A stretch of 12,587 nt of DNA from Spirochaetaceae bacterium. GTDB taxonomy: Bacteria; Spirochaetota; Spirochaetia; Treponematales; Breznakiellaceae. Positions 1 through 6,828 of this stretch are shown piece by piece. Location of the stretch: contig JAITHR010000044.1 in assembly GCA_031279895.1 (NCBI GenBank), positions 1-12,587 of the forward strand, in the 5' to 3' direction. The number at the start of each line of letters is the position of its first letter. Position 1 is the stretch's first letter. The position numbers and the translations under genes are program-made. Under the pieces are notes generated by a model. The model was not told where the DNA came from, did no database searches, and worked only from the letters and a program-made list of their open reading frames with translations.

Positions 1-182
1 CCGAAGGCGGCACTCTGGTACTGAAGGTTTTCCAAAGCGACGGCGCGCAGGGCCTTTTGAAACGGATGCGGGAACGTTTCGCCAAAGCGAGCGGCTTCAA
101 ACCCCGCGCCTGCCGCAGCGGGTCCGTTGAAATCTACTATATCGGCCAAAACCGCCACCCCCGCAGCCGGCGGCTGTTTTAA
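1..182 (+). CDS. rlmE: RlmE/FtsJ-like 23S rRNA 2'-O-methyltransferase, C-terminal end (partial)
   Basis: Reading from base 3 gives 59 residues up to the TAA at 180-182; the 5' part lies outside the window. The peptide has the typical C-terminal third of the RrmJ/RlmE fold: a GGTLVLKVFQ strand, then an amphipathic helix (LLKRMRERF), then SGSVEIYYIG, which corresponds to the R-SREVY-I end of E. coli RlmE. The family methylates the 2'-O of a uridine in the A-loop of 23S rRNA, using S-adenosylmethionine. The SAM-binding motif and most of the K-D-K-E catalytic residues fall in the missing part; the K of LVLKVFQ is the expected third catalytic residue and the E of VEIYY the fourth. The last codons (CGGCTGTTTTAA) run into the dispersed repeat that begins at about 182. 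It is convergent with ftsH. Confidence 0.8.
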   Translation, partial: EGGTLVLKVFQSDGAQGLLKRMRERFAKASGFKPRACRSGSVEIYYIGQNRHPRSRRLF

Positions 183-303
183 ACATGGCCGCTTGTTGTT
201 TCAAAGTGATGCAACACCTTGTCCGTTTAGGGGGCTTGATACTAGCCAGGCGCGGCTACGCTCCGCGCAGCCTCCGACGGTTCCATAAGCTTCACGCGCC
301 GCT
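182..303 (+). repeat. Dispersed hairpin-bearing leader repeat, copy L1
   Basis: Two blocks are shared with L2 (1288-1458, opposite strand) and L3 (5259-5392). Block A contains TGCAACACCTTGTCCG (about 209-224). Block B contains the hairpin GCGCGG-ctacgct-CCGCGC (250-268), followed by CTCCGACGGTTCCATAAG. The first 44 bases (182-225) match 1458-1415 of the other strand at 38 positions, and all six differences are transitions. It begins directly at the rlmE stop codon and is followed about 60 bp later by 21-bp array 1 in the same orientation. Confidence 0.8.
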
Positions 304-366
304 ATTCAAACCACGACCGTCCGCTTACCCATCGTGCGCCTCTAAGCGGACAACCACTACTTACCC

Positions 367-681
367 CGCGCTTAGCACCACACCTCTCCGCTTTGACACC
401 ACGCCGCGCTGCTTCGGAATTACGCCTCCCCGCTTTGACAACACGACTCCGCGCTCTAACAACACGTCTCCGCGTTTCAGACACACCACTCCGCACTTCA
501 GGCACACAACCCCCCGCTTTGGCACCACGCCTCCGCGCTTCGGGGACACAACTCCGCACTTTTGGGACACTGCTCCGCGTTTCAGACACACAACTCCGCA
601 CTTCGGCACCACGCCTTCCCGCTTCGGCAACACGTCTCCCCGCTTTGCCACCACAACTCCCCGTTTTGACAACGCGTCCCC
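367..681 (+). repeat. 21-bp tandem array 1 (15 degenerate units)
   Basis: Fifteen consecutive 21-bp units follow the rough consensus SCGCTTYGGCACCACG then MCTCC, with no indels. One further, poorer unit can be seen at 346-366. Individual units differ at several positions, but the GCTT/ACAC skeleton persists. Because 21 is divisible by three, several frames on both strands stay open and spell heptapeptide repeats (TTPRFG-like on +, VPKRGVV-like on -). This is a by-product of the period rather than evidence of a protein. The unit consensus is the reverse complement of that in array 2. Confidence 0.85.
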
Positions 682-691
682 CCTGTCATGC

Positions 692-760
692 GGTCTCCGG
701 CTGTTTCATAAGCGTCATACCACGCGCCCCTCAGCTGTCCCCGTCCGCTTTGCTGCGGTA
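692..760 (+). repeat. Partial block-B copy of the dispersed repeat
   Basis: CGGTCTCCGGCTGTTTCATAAG, read here in two pieces (TCTCCGGCTG and TTTCATAAGCGTCAT), then ACGCGCC and CCGTCCGCTT, follow the same order as block B of L1 and L3. Block A and the GCGCGG hairpin are absent. It lies between arrays 1 and 2. The rest of 682-859 holds small inverted repeats (ACAGTCGGAGGCTGT near 778 and CCCCCTCCCCGGGGG near 841-855) and no recognisable gene. Confidence 0.55.
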
Positions 761-859
761 TCAGGACGCCGTTTAAAACAGTCGGAGGCTGTAACTCCTT
801 TACTAATCTATACTTACTACGCCGTATCCACAGGATTCCGCCCCCTCCCCGGGGGTTAT

Positions 860-1174
860 ACACCGGTATTTCCGTCACAGAAATACGCATTTCCGTCACG
901 GAAACACGTCCTGCCGAAACAGGAATCCGTGTGTCCAAAACGGAACCCCTTGTCCCTAAAGCGGAGACCCCTCCCGCCAACACACGGGCTTGCACCCGCG
1001 GGGCGCGGAGTCCTCTCTTCAACACGAAGAGTCCACTCCCCAACGCAAAGGTGCGCACCTCCGGGGCAAAGGGGCGGAATTCCACGACGCGGATCCGGAT
1101 TCCTATGGTGAGGGGTCGGAATTCCAAGGCGCGGAGTTGTGTGTCTGAAGCGGGAAGGCGTGGTGCCGAAGCGG
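860..1174 (-). repeat. 21-bp tandem array 2 (15 degenerate units, inverted relative to array 1)
   Basis: Read on the - strand from 1174 down, fifteen 21-bp units follow. The first two (CCGCTTCGGCACCACGCC..., then CCGCTTCAGACACACAAC...) are nearly identical to units of array 1, and later units diverge progressively. Several units contain perfect or near-perfect dyads: GGAATTCC twice, exactly 42 bp apart (1076-1083 and 1118-1125), AGGTGCGCACCT, and GAAATGCGTATTTC. No stable protein-coding pattern is visible. Confidence 0.8.
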
Positions 1175-1208
1175 GGCGGCGATTGACTAGCTGCCTCCGG
1201 CGGCTGGT

Positions 1209-1220
1209 GAGGCCGGCCTC
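1209..1220. repeat. 12-bp perfect palindrome
   Basis: GAGGCCGGCCTC is perfectly self-complementary. It sits in the 1175-1290 stretch between array 2 and leader copy L2, where no gene is seen. Its function is unknown. Confidence 0.5.
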
Positions 1221-1287
1221 CCCAGACCCCACGGTAGCGGCTTCCTGCGCCGCGCCCCGAACCACGACTGTCCGCTTACTACGCACA

Positions 1288-1458
1288 ACAACGCACGGCT
1301 CCCAAACCGCAGGAGGCGGCGCGAAGCGTAGCCGCGCCTAAGTAGCACTGATTCGCTCAACGGACAGGGTGTTGCACCGCTTGGAAAAAACAGTGCTGAA
1401 ACAGCCGGAGGCTGCGGACAGGGTGTTGCACTACTCTGAAACAACAGGCGGCCATGCT
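1288..1458 (-). repeat. Dispersed hairpin-bearing leader repeat, copy L2 (block A duplicated)
   Basis: On the - strand, block A occurs twice (TGCAACACCCTGTCCG near 1415-1430 and near 1358-1375). Block B follows, with hairpin GGCGCG-(9 nt)-CGCGCC at 1318-1338 and the GCTACGCT loop shared with L1 and L3. The upstream end overlaps the ftsH coding sequence: bases 1458-1431 encode the last FtsH residues and its stop codon. Array 2 follows in the same orientation after about 110 bp. Confidence 0.75.
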
Positions 1459-3389
1459 GTGCCTCCGGCGCCGCCGGCGGCGGTGATGGCTTTGAACTCG
1501 CGCTCGTCGAGGGTTTCCTTGTCAAGAAGCGCCTGCGCTACCTCGTCGAGCATACTCCGGCGCTCCTCCAGCATACGTTTGGTTTTCCCGTACTCCTCCG
1601 CAAGAATACGGGCAATCTCCTCGTCAACATACTGCTGCGTGCTCTCGGCATACTCCCGCTGGAAAAGCGGCTCCTCCCGATTCCCGCCGGCGCCGCGGGA
1701 GGCGAGCGCCACATTGCGGAAGCGCTCGCTCATGCCGTAGTCGGTTATCATCTTGCGCGCTATGTCGGTGGCTTTCATAAGATCGTTCGCCGCGCCGGTG
1801 GAATACTCGCCGGAAGCCATCTCCTCGGCCACGCGCCCGCCTAACAGCATGGCTATCCGTCCCAGAAGGTAGGAGCGGGTAATCGTATACCGGTCTTCCG
1901 CGGGCATCTGTATCGTATACCCCAGAGAAACCCCCCGCGGGATTATCGAGATTTTCTGCACCTGGTCCGCATTGGGCGTAAACGCCGCGACAAGGGCGTG
2001 GCCGGCCTCGTGGTACGCGGTAAGCCGGCGCTCCTCCGGCGGGATAACGCGGGTTTTCTTTTGCAGGCCCGCCACGATTTTCTCGATGGCCTCGCTGAAA
2101 TCCCGCTGTTCCACCAGCGTTCTGCCGGAGCGCACCGCAAGGAGCGCCGCTTCGTTCACGATATTCGCGAGATCGGCGCCGGAAAAGCCCGACGTAATGC
2201 GGGCCACCCCGTCAAGACACACCTCCCGACTCAGTTTCACTGCCCGCGCATGAATACGGAGTATCGCCTCCCGTCCCTTGAGGTCGGGACGGTCAACGAG
2301 AACCTGACGGTCGAAGCGTCCGGGCCGGAGGAGCGCCGGATCAAGCACGTCCGGTCGGTTCGTCGCGCCCAGAATGATAAGGCCGCCGGTCCCCTCGAAG
2401 CCGTCCATCTCCACAAGGAGCTGGTTGAGGGTCTGTTCCCGCTCGTCGTTGCCGCCGGCCACGCTGTTAAGCCGGCTCTTGCCGATGGCGTCAAGCTCGT
2501 CGATGAAGATGATGCACGGCGCTTTCTCCCGCGCCTGTTTGAAGAGGTCCCGCACCCGCGCCGCGCCGACGCCCACGAACATCTCCACGAAATCGGCGCC
2601 GCTCATCCTGAAGAAAGCCACGCCCGCTTCCCCGGCCACTGCCCGTGCCAGAAGGGTCTTGCCCGTGCCGGGGGGTCCCACCAAGAGTACGCCTTTGGGG
2701 ATCTTGCCGCCGATGTCGGTGTATTTCCGGGGGTTTTTGAGGAAGTCGACCACCTCGACCAGCTCCTCTTTGGCCTCGTCCACGCCGGCCACATCGGAGA
2801 AACAGGTGGCCACGTCCCCTTCGGCCAGAATAACCGCCTTGTTCTGCCCCACCGAAAGCACGTTCCCCCCCATAGTGCGCAGGCGCTTCAGGATGAGACG
2901 CCAGATGAGAAACAATACCCCCACAGGGAGGACCCAGCTAAAGAGAATACTGAGAATAAGGTTCCCCTCGCGGGAGACCGCGTAATACGAAACCCGCTTC
3001 TCGTCCATGAGCTTTATGATGTCGGGATCGTTAATGGGAACGGCGCGGTACACCGGCTCCTTCGGGGGGTGGCGGTTCCGAAGGCCGTTTCCCGCCGGCT
3101 CCGGCGCCTCCCGTTGTGCGGCGGTATAGCCGGTAAAATACGAGTCCGTAAGTTCCACGCGCTTTATTTCACCGGAAACGATTTTGGCTTTGAACTCGGA
3201 GAAATCAATGGTGGGGTTGGCGCGCTTTATAAAGACGTAGTTAAAAAAGGTTATGCCCGCAACCAGTATAACCACGTACACCGCTGAAAACTTCCAGTCT
3301 TTGAACGGTTTGAGATCCGGCAGCCGGGGACCGCCGAAGCCGTCTCCGGGGGACTTTTTTTTCTGGGAATCGGACCCGTCGCTATTCAT
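1431..3389 (-). CDS. ftsH: ATP-dependent zinc metalloprotease FtsH
   Basis: This 652-residue protein has the full FtsH order: cytoplasmic N-tail, TM helix about 34-53, extracytoplasmic domain about 55-140, TM helix about 144-166, AAA+ domain, M41 protease. Visible motifs are Walker A GPPGTGKT (238-245), pore FVG (271-273), Walker B IIFIDE (293-298), the second region of homology GATNRPD...GRFDR with arginine fingers R358 and R361, zinc-binding HEAGH (460-464) and the third ligand D536 in AND. FtsH is a membrane-bound hexamer that extracts and degrades misfolded membrane proteins and some regulators. The ATG overlaps the TGA of the upstream channel gene (ATGA, 3386-3389), with GAGGAG at 3398-3403 as ribosome-binding site, so translation is probably coupled. 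The C-terminal residues TAWPPVVSE and the TAG stop lie within dispersed repeat L2, so the native tail may have been replaced. Confidence 0.97.
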   Translation of the reverse strand: MNSDGSDSQKKKSPGDGFGGPRLPDLKPFKDWKFSAVYVVILVAGITFFNYVFIKRANPTIDFSEFKAKIVSGEIKRVELTDSYFTGYTAAQREAPEPAGNGLRNRHPPKEPVYRAVPINDPDIIKLMDEKRVSYYAVSREGNLILSILFSWVLPVGVLFLIWRLILKRLRTMGGNVLSVGQNKAVILAEGDVATCFSDVAGVDEAKEELVEVVDFLKNPRKYTDIGGKIPKGVLLVGPPGTGKTLLARAVAGEAGVAFFRMSGADFVEMFVGVGAARVRDLFKQAREKAPCIIFIDELDAIGKSRLNSVAGGNDEREQTLNQLLVEMDGFEGTGGLIILGATNRPDVLDPALLRPGRFDRQVLVDRPDLKGREAILRIHARAVKLSREVCLDGVARITSGFSGADLANIVNEAALLAVRSGRTLVEQRDFSEAIEKIVAGLQKKTRVIPPEERRLTAYHEAGHALVAAFTPNADQVQKISIIPRGVSLGYTIQMPAEDRYTITRSYLLGRIAMLLGGRVAEEMASGEYSTGAANDLMKATDIARKMITDYGMSERFRNVALASRGAGGNREEPLFQREYAESTQQYVDEEIARILAEEYGKTKRMLEERRSMLDEVAQALLDKETLDEREFKAITAAGGAGGTAWPPVVSE

Positions 3390-4219
3390 GCCAAACGCTC
3401 CTCATTAACTTTAATATCTATCTTTTGATAGGGCAATTCAATACGCTCCTCGTCAAACCGTTTCTTTATGCCCATAAACAGGGAGGTTTTCGTCTCTAAA
3501 AGATAGTTCCTGTCGAACCACACGTTGAAAATAATCTCCGGCCCGGCCCGGTCGAACCGGTCGACCCGAAAAAGCGGCGCCGGATCCGCCAGCGCGTAGG
3601 GGTCTTCCGCCGCCGCCGCCAGCGCCGCGTCCCGCACCTTCTCAAGGTCCGCCGCGTAGGTTACGGTAAACACCACGTCCAGCCTTCGTATGGGGAAGCG
3701 GGTCAGGTTTGTTACGCTGCTCTTAAACAGGGTTTCGTTGGGAATACGCACGTAGAGGTTGTCAAAGGTGCGGAGTTTCACGGACAGCAGGTCCACGGAC
3801 AGAACCTCCCCCATAAGGTTGTCCACGATAATCGCGTCGCCCGCCTCGAAAGGCTTTTCGGAGAGGAGGAAGAGTCCGGAGATGATGCTGGAGACCGACG
3901 TCTGGGCCGCGAACCCCACCGCGATCCCCACCACGCCCGCGGCGCCGAGGAGCGCGGAGGTGTCGATGCCCATGCTCTTAAAGAGAAAGAGCATACCCAT
4001 CACAAAGCCGGTATACCGGATCCCCTTGCGGATCATAAAGGTTCTGCGGGGGTTCGTGCGGTTTTTAAGGAGGCGCCCGGCAATAAACTGGATGAGGTTA
4101 AAGACGATCATAATCACCGCCACCATGAGAACCGCGCACGCGATACGCACCAGAAGGTCAACAGGGCCGGCGCTGTCAAGGTGAAGCAACACCGCTTCGA
4201 TAAACTCGCTGATACTCAT
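3386..4219 (-). CDS. mscS: Small-conductance mechanosensitive channel, MscS family
   Basis: 277 residues. Three hydrophobic segments (about 22-48, 67-85 and 88-119) are followed by a soluble beta and alpha/beta domain, as in MscS. The pore helix region reads [22 protein letters not shown] and then PFEAGDAI (written here as two pieces), and VRIPNE (157-162) matches the family signature in the beta domain. MscS channels open under membrane tension and release solutes on hypo-osmotic shock. The ATG at 4219 was chosen because it has an AAAGGT sequence upstream and begins the first hydrophilic helix. A longer frame to 4360 exists, but its extra 47 residues look like translated leader. It overlaps ftsH by 4 bp and lies downstream of the DUF432-like gene, so it probably belongs to one envelope-related transcription unit. 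Confidence 0.93.
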   Translation of the reverse strand: MSISEFIEAVLLHLDSAGPVDLLVRIACAVLMVAVIMIVFNLIQFIAGRLLKNRTNPRRTFMIRKGIRYTGFVMGMLFLFKSMGIDTSALLGAAGVVGIAVGFAAQTSVSSIISGLFLLSEKPFEAGDAIIVDNLMGEVLSVDLLSVKLRTFDNLYVRIPNETLFKSSVTNLTRFPIRRLDVVFTVTYAADLEKVRDAALAAAAEDPYALADPAPLFRVDRFDRAGPEIIFNVWFDRNYLLETKTSLFMGIKKRFDEERIELPYQKIDIKVNEERLA

Positions 4220-4324
4220 TTCGGATACCTTTTTAACGTTAGAATTGGGTACTACTTTCAGTCTTCCGCATGAAGACGTTTCCGCTCCCCGGGGCCCGCA
4301 CGGGCAGGAGACTTTGACTTTTTT

Positions 4325-4354
4325 ACCATACCCCAAAAGAGCGGGCGCGGTCAA
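4325..4354 (-). promoter_or_regulatory. Possible promoter for mscS-ftsH
   Basis: On the - strand, TTGACC (4354-4349) and TATGGT (4330-4325) are separated by 18 bp, giving a leader of about 100 nt before the mscS ATG. The 18-bp spacing equals that of the three better promoters in this window. The -10 is weak. The remainder of 4220-4423 holds no gene. Confidence 0.35.
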
Positions 4355-4423
4355 GGACAATGGTACGAAACAGGAGGGGAAAAAGGAATTCCCTCCCGCC
4401 GTACCCCGCGGGCGCGGACTGTT

Positions 4424-5239
4424 CTAGGAGAAAACGTTTCCGAAGGGTTCCACGGCGAACCGGATGATGGCGACGCTCTGGCGGGCGAACAGCTCTCCGG
4501 CGCCGGTTTTGACGCCCGGGCTTAAGAGCCGGCAGTCCGCGTTCCCCGCGCCGTCCAGGGGGCGGACCGTGGTTTTCCCGTCGGCGTCGGGGCCGAAAAA
4601 CTCGAAGTCAACCGAGTCCGAGACGAGAATCCCGCCGCGCTCGTACACCGCAAGCGGCGCGGGGCAGAGCAGGAACCGCTCCAGAGCGAACACGGTTTTT
4701 GAGCGGTTCCTCACGCGCAGGCCGCACCGGACAAACGCCGAGGGTTCCGGTTCCGGCGCGTCTTCCCCGGGCCGGAGCCCCCCTTCAAGGCAGTGGCAGA
4801 AGCAGCCGGACATGGTATCCGGCCCGAACCACGTCTTAGGCGGCGCGAGGGGCATGGCCTCCCCCAGCACAAGCCCGTCAAGTTCAAGCCGGACGAGCGG
4901 CGGCAGGGACACGGTAAAACGCGCCTCCCCCTCAGGCGCTATTTTCACCGATTCCCCGGGCCTAAGCTTAAGGAGGTACGGCGCGGCGCTCAAACAGGGA
5001 CGGAGAAGCGCGGACTCTCCTTCGCCCCACACGCTGGAGCAGGGGAGGCGCGGCGCGTCCCCCTCTTCCGGGCCGCCGTACCTGTCGGTTTTCTTCCAGG
5101 AGGGCGCGGAGACGAAACAGGTTTCCCAGACCCCCCGCTTTTCCCCGTCCTTTTCCGGTATTTTCCGAAGGTACACCGCGCCGCCGTTCAAGCGCCAGAG
5201 ATACCACGTCATCGGTTTCGGTTTCAAAGTATTCCACAT
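4424..5239 (-). CDS. DUF432-like protein of unknown function
   Basis: 271 residues from the ATG at 5239, with no signal peptide or clear membrane helix. It is rich in beta-forming segments (YLLKLRPGESVKIAP, ARFTVSLPPLVRLEL, VRCGLRVRNRS), with a central WFGPDTMSGCFCHC patch (137-150). The arrangement of a GP-D--SG-hC-h core followed by h-V-NRS----LERFLL and then V-Y-RGG resembles the DUF432 family. I recall members of that family being encoded beside MscS channels in archaea and spirochaetes; this is from memory and was not searched. A frame with a TTG start extends to 5275, but that TTG is the -35 element of the promoter, so the ATG at 5239 is preferred. The cytoplasmic beta-rich character and the neighbouring channel suggest a partner or regulator of MscS; this is inference. 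Confidence 0.7.
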   Translation of the reverse strand: MWNTLKPKPMTWYLWRLNGGAVYLRKIPEKDGEKRGVWETCFVSAPSWKKTDRYGGPEEGDAPRLPCSSVWGEGESALLRPCLSAAPYLLKLRPGESVKIAPEGEARFTVSLPPLVRLELDGLVLGEAMPLAPPKTWFGPDTMSGCFCHCLEGGLRPGEDAPEPEPSAFVRCGLRVRNRSKTVFALERFLLCPAPLAVYERGGILVSDSVDFEFFGPDADGKTTVRPLDGAGNADCRLLSPGVKTGAGELFARQSVAIIRFAVEPFGNVFS

Positions 5240-5245
5240 ACCCCC

Positions 5246-5275
5246 ATTATACACCACCGTCTCCGACGGTTTCAA
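5246..5275 (-). promoter_or_regulatory. Strong sigma-70-type promoter, apparently giving a leaderless mRNA
   Basis: On the - strand, TTGAAA (5275-5270), an 18-bp spacer and a perfect TATAAT (5251-5246) are followed by GGGGGT and the ATG at 5239. Transcription would begin at or within a base or two of the ATG, leaving no room for a ribosome-binding site. The -35 element falls inside the end of dispersed repeat L3, which may have supplied it. Confidence 0.75.
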
Positions 5276-5392
5276 ACACTGTTGTTTCCGAATGGTGCAA
5301 CACCTTGTCCTGTTAGCGGGCTTACACAGCCCAGGCGCGGCTACGCTCTCGCGCCGTCTCCGACGGTTCCATAAGCGTCATGCTACGCGCCT
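5259..5392 (+). repeat. Dispersed hairpin-bearing leader repeat, copy L3
   Basis: It contains block A (GGTGCAACACCTTGTCC at 5294-5310) and block B with hairpin GGCGCG-(10 nt)-CGCGCC (5334-5355), then CTCCGACGGTTCCATAAG, identical to L1 in that stretch. The stem sequence differs slightly from L1 but pairing is kept. A further GC hairpin, GGGGCG-(7 nt)-CGCCCC, lies at 5415-5433. Array 3 follows 63 bp after the end of the copy. Confidence 0.8.
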
Positions 5393-5454
5393 TTAAGTAG
5401 TCTCCGCCCGCTTAGGGGCGCGGCCTCCGCCCCGCACATGACCATGCCTGCCCT

Positions 5455-5748
5455 GATATGATTCAGTTTTACTCTGATATGATTCATTTCCGCTCTGGAA
5501 AGATTCAGTTTTACCTTGGAAACAGACGTGGCCGCGACAAACGGAAAACCTCCTGTTTCGGGCGGGTATCTCTCCGCTTCGGCGGGAAGTCCGTCCAAGT
5601 CATTCGGGAGCCCCCGCGTGTCAGGGGGGAGCCCCCGCGTCGTGCGGATACCTATCCGTGTCATGCGGATTCGTATCCGCGTGTTGTAGGGGAGCCCCCG
5701 CGTGGTATGGAAAAATCCCTGCGTGGCGGAGGGGAGCGGATATGCGGC
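5455..5748 (+). repeat. 21-bp tandem array 3 (14 degenerate units with dyads)
   Basis: Fourteen units lie in strict 21-bp register. The first three share a GATATGATTCAGTTTTA-type sequence. Units from 5602 to 5727 share a GYGTGNYRTG-like segment next to a dyad: GGGG-AG-CCCC, GGATA-CC-TATCC or GGAT-TCGT-ATCC. In the five units 5602-5706 the dyad centre falls at the same unit position. The array ends 22 bp before the -35 of the methyltransferase promoter. The frame across it on + encodes no conserved peptide. Confidence 0.85.
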
Positions 5749-5769
5749 GCCGGCTTTGGGGGCCGCCGG

Positions 5770-5799
5770 TTGACCGCGTCCGCCGGTTGTCTCTATACT
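5770..5799 (+). promoter_or_regulatory. Promoter of the methyltransferase / DUF262-HNH cassette
   Basis: TTGACC (5770-5775), an 18-bp spacer and TATACT (5794-5799) predict a start near 5806 and a short leader. AGAGGG (5819-5824) serves as ribosome-binding site 5 bp before the ATG at 5830. Confidence 0.65.
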
Positions 5800-5829
5800 C
5801 GAAAAAACTGAGAAATAAAGAGGGAAAAC

Positions 5830-6822
5830 ATGAGTAACAAAGACCTGCACCACGCGAAGAAAGCGAAGAACGACGAGTTCTATACCCAGCTCACTGATAT
5901 AGAAAATGAAATGGGCCATTACACGCCCCATTTCAAGGGGAAAACGGTCCTCTGCAACTGCGACGACCCGCGGGTGAGCAATTTCTTCCGGTATTTCTTC
6001 AAAGGGTTCTGCGGCCTCGGCTTAAAACGGCTTATCAGCACGTGTTATAAGAACCGCAACCCCGATTTATTCAGCGAAAACCGTGATGAGCAGGCGGTGT
6101 ATTGCGATTATAACGGCGCAGGGCGCGCCGATGACGTCATTACCGACTATGACACGTTCATTAAACAAAACGAATGGCGCCTTTTGGAAAAGGACGGGGC
6201 TTTCGACTCCCCCGAATGTATCGAACTCTTGAAGCAGGCGGATATTGTCTGCACCAACCCGCCGTTTAGCCTGTTTCGGGAGTACGTGGCGCAGTTGGTA
6301 GACCATGGCAAGCACTTTATCATCGTGGGGAATAAAAACGCGATTACCTATAAAGAGATTTTTAAGCTGATTAAGGAAAACAGGATGTGGATCGGCAATA
6401 CGCCGATGGGCGTTGATATGCTGTTTGACGTTTCCGAAGATTTTGCGAAAAAGGCGCTGTCCGATAAGAATAAGAAAGAAGGCAGCTCTTATAAAATAGT
6501 AGACGGCACGGTAAAAGGCAGGTCCCAGGCCGTTTGGTTTACGAACCTTGACCATCCGAAGCGCCGCGAGGAGATAATCCTGTACAGGAAGTACACGCCG
6601 GAGAAATACCCCGCATACGACAATTACGACGCCATTGAGGTGAGTAAAGTCAACGAAATCCCGCAGGATTACGACGGGGTGATGGGCGTCCCCATAACCT
6701 TTCTCGACAAGTACAACCCCGAGCAGTTTGAAATCGTGCGGTTTAGAAAAGGCGATGATGACAAAGACCTGTCCATAAACGGAAAATGTCCCTATTTCAG
6801 GGTGTTAATCAAAAGGAGATGA
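5830..6822 (+). CDS. Adenine-specific DNA methyltransferase, M.EcoRI family
   Basis: 330 residues, almost the length of M.EcoRI (326). It is recognisable along its whole length: HHAKKAKNDEFYTQLTDIENE (two pieces: HHAKKAKNDE, FYTQLTDIENE) near the N-terminus, CNCDDPRVSNFFRYF (42-56), catalytic NPPF (143-146) followed by SLFREYV, AITYKEIFKLIKEN (171-184), WFTNLD (236-241), YDNYDAI (263-269) and GVMGVPITFL with KYNPEQFEI. M.EcoRI transfers a methyl group from S-adenosylmethionine to adenine N6 in GAATTC and acts as a monomer. The sequence supports the family, not the exact target site. The coding sequence is visibly richer in A/T than ftsH or the ABC genes, and it stands alone with one partner gene, which suggests horizontal acquisition. 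Confidence 0.93.
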   Translation: MSNKDLHHAKKAKNDEFYTQLTDIENEMGHYTPHFKGKTVLCNCDDPRVSNFFRYFFKGFCGLGLKRLISTCYKNRNPDLFSENRDEQAVYCDYNGAGRADDVITDYDTFIKQNEWRLLEKDGAFDSPECIELLKQADIVCTNPPFSLFREYVAQLVDHGKHFIIVGNKNAITYKEIFKLIKENRMWIGNTPMGVDMLFDVSEDFAKKALSDKNKKEGSSYKIVDGTVKGRSQAVWFTNLDHPKRREEIILYRKYTPEKYPAYDNYDAIEVSKVNEIPQDYDGVMGVPITFLDKYNPEQFEIVRFRKGDDDKDLSINGKCPYFRVLIKRR

Positions 6823-6828
6823 AACAGG

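Noticed and set aside
367..681. CRISPR array
   Set aside because: Units are 21 bp with no alternation of invariant repeats and unique spacers of 25-40 bp, and no cas gene is present. The resemblance is only in the leader-plus-array outline.
185..1111. 308-codon open frame on + across leader L1 and array 1, with TTPRFG-like heptapeptides
   Set aside because: It begins inside a dispersed repeat, has no good ribosome-binding site, and the heptapeptides follow from the 21-bp period. Overlapping frames on both strands are equally open (302-601 and 361-672 on -), and no family resemblance is visible.
4220..4360. 47-residue N-terminal extension of MscS
   Set aside because: The extra residues (with a CPCGPRG patch) do not look like an MscS N-terminus, and the start at 4219 has a plausible ribosome-binding site.
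5458..5811. 117-codon open frame on + over array 3
   Set aside because: It runs through tandem repeats and the methyltransferase promoter, and the peptide is not conserved between units, whereas dyads are.
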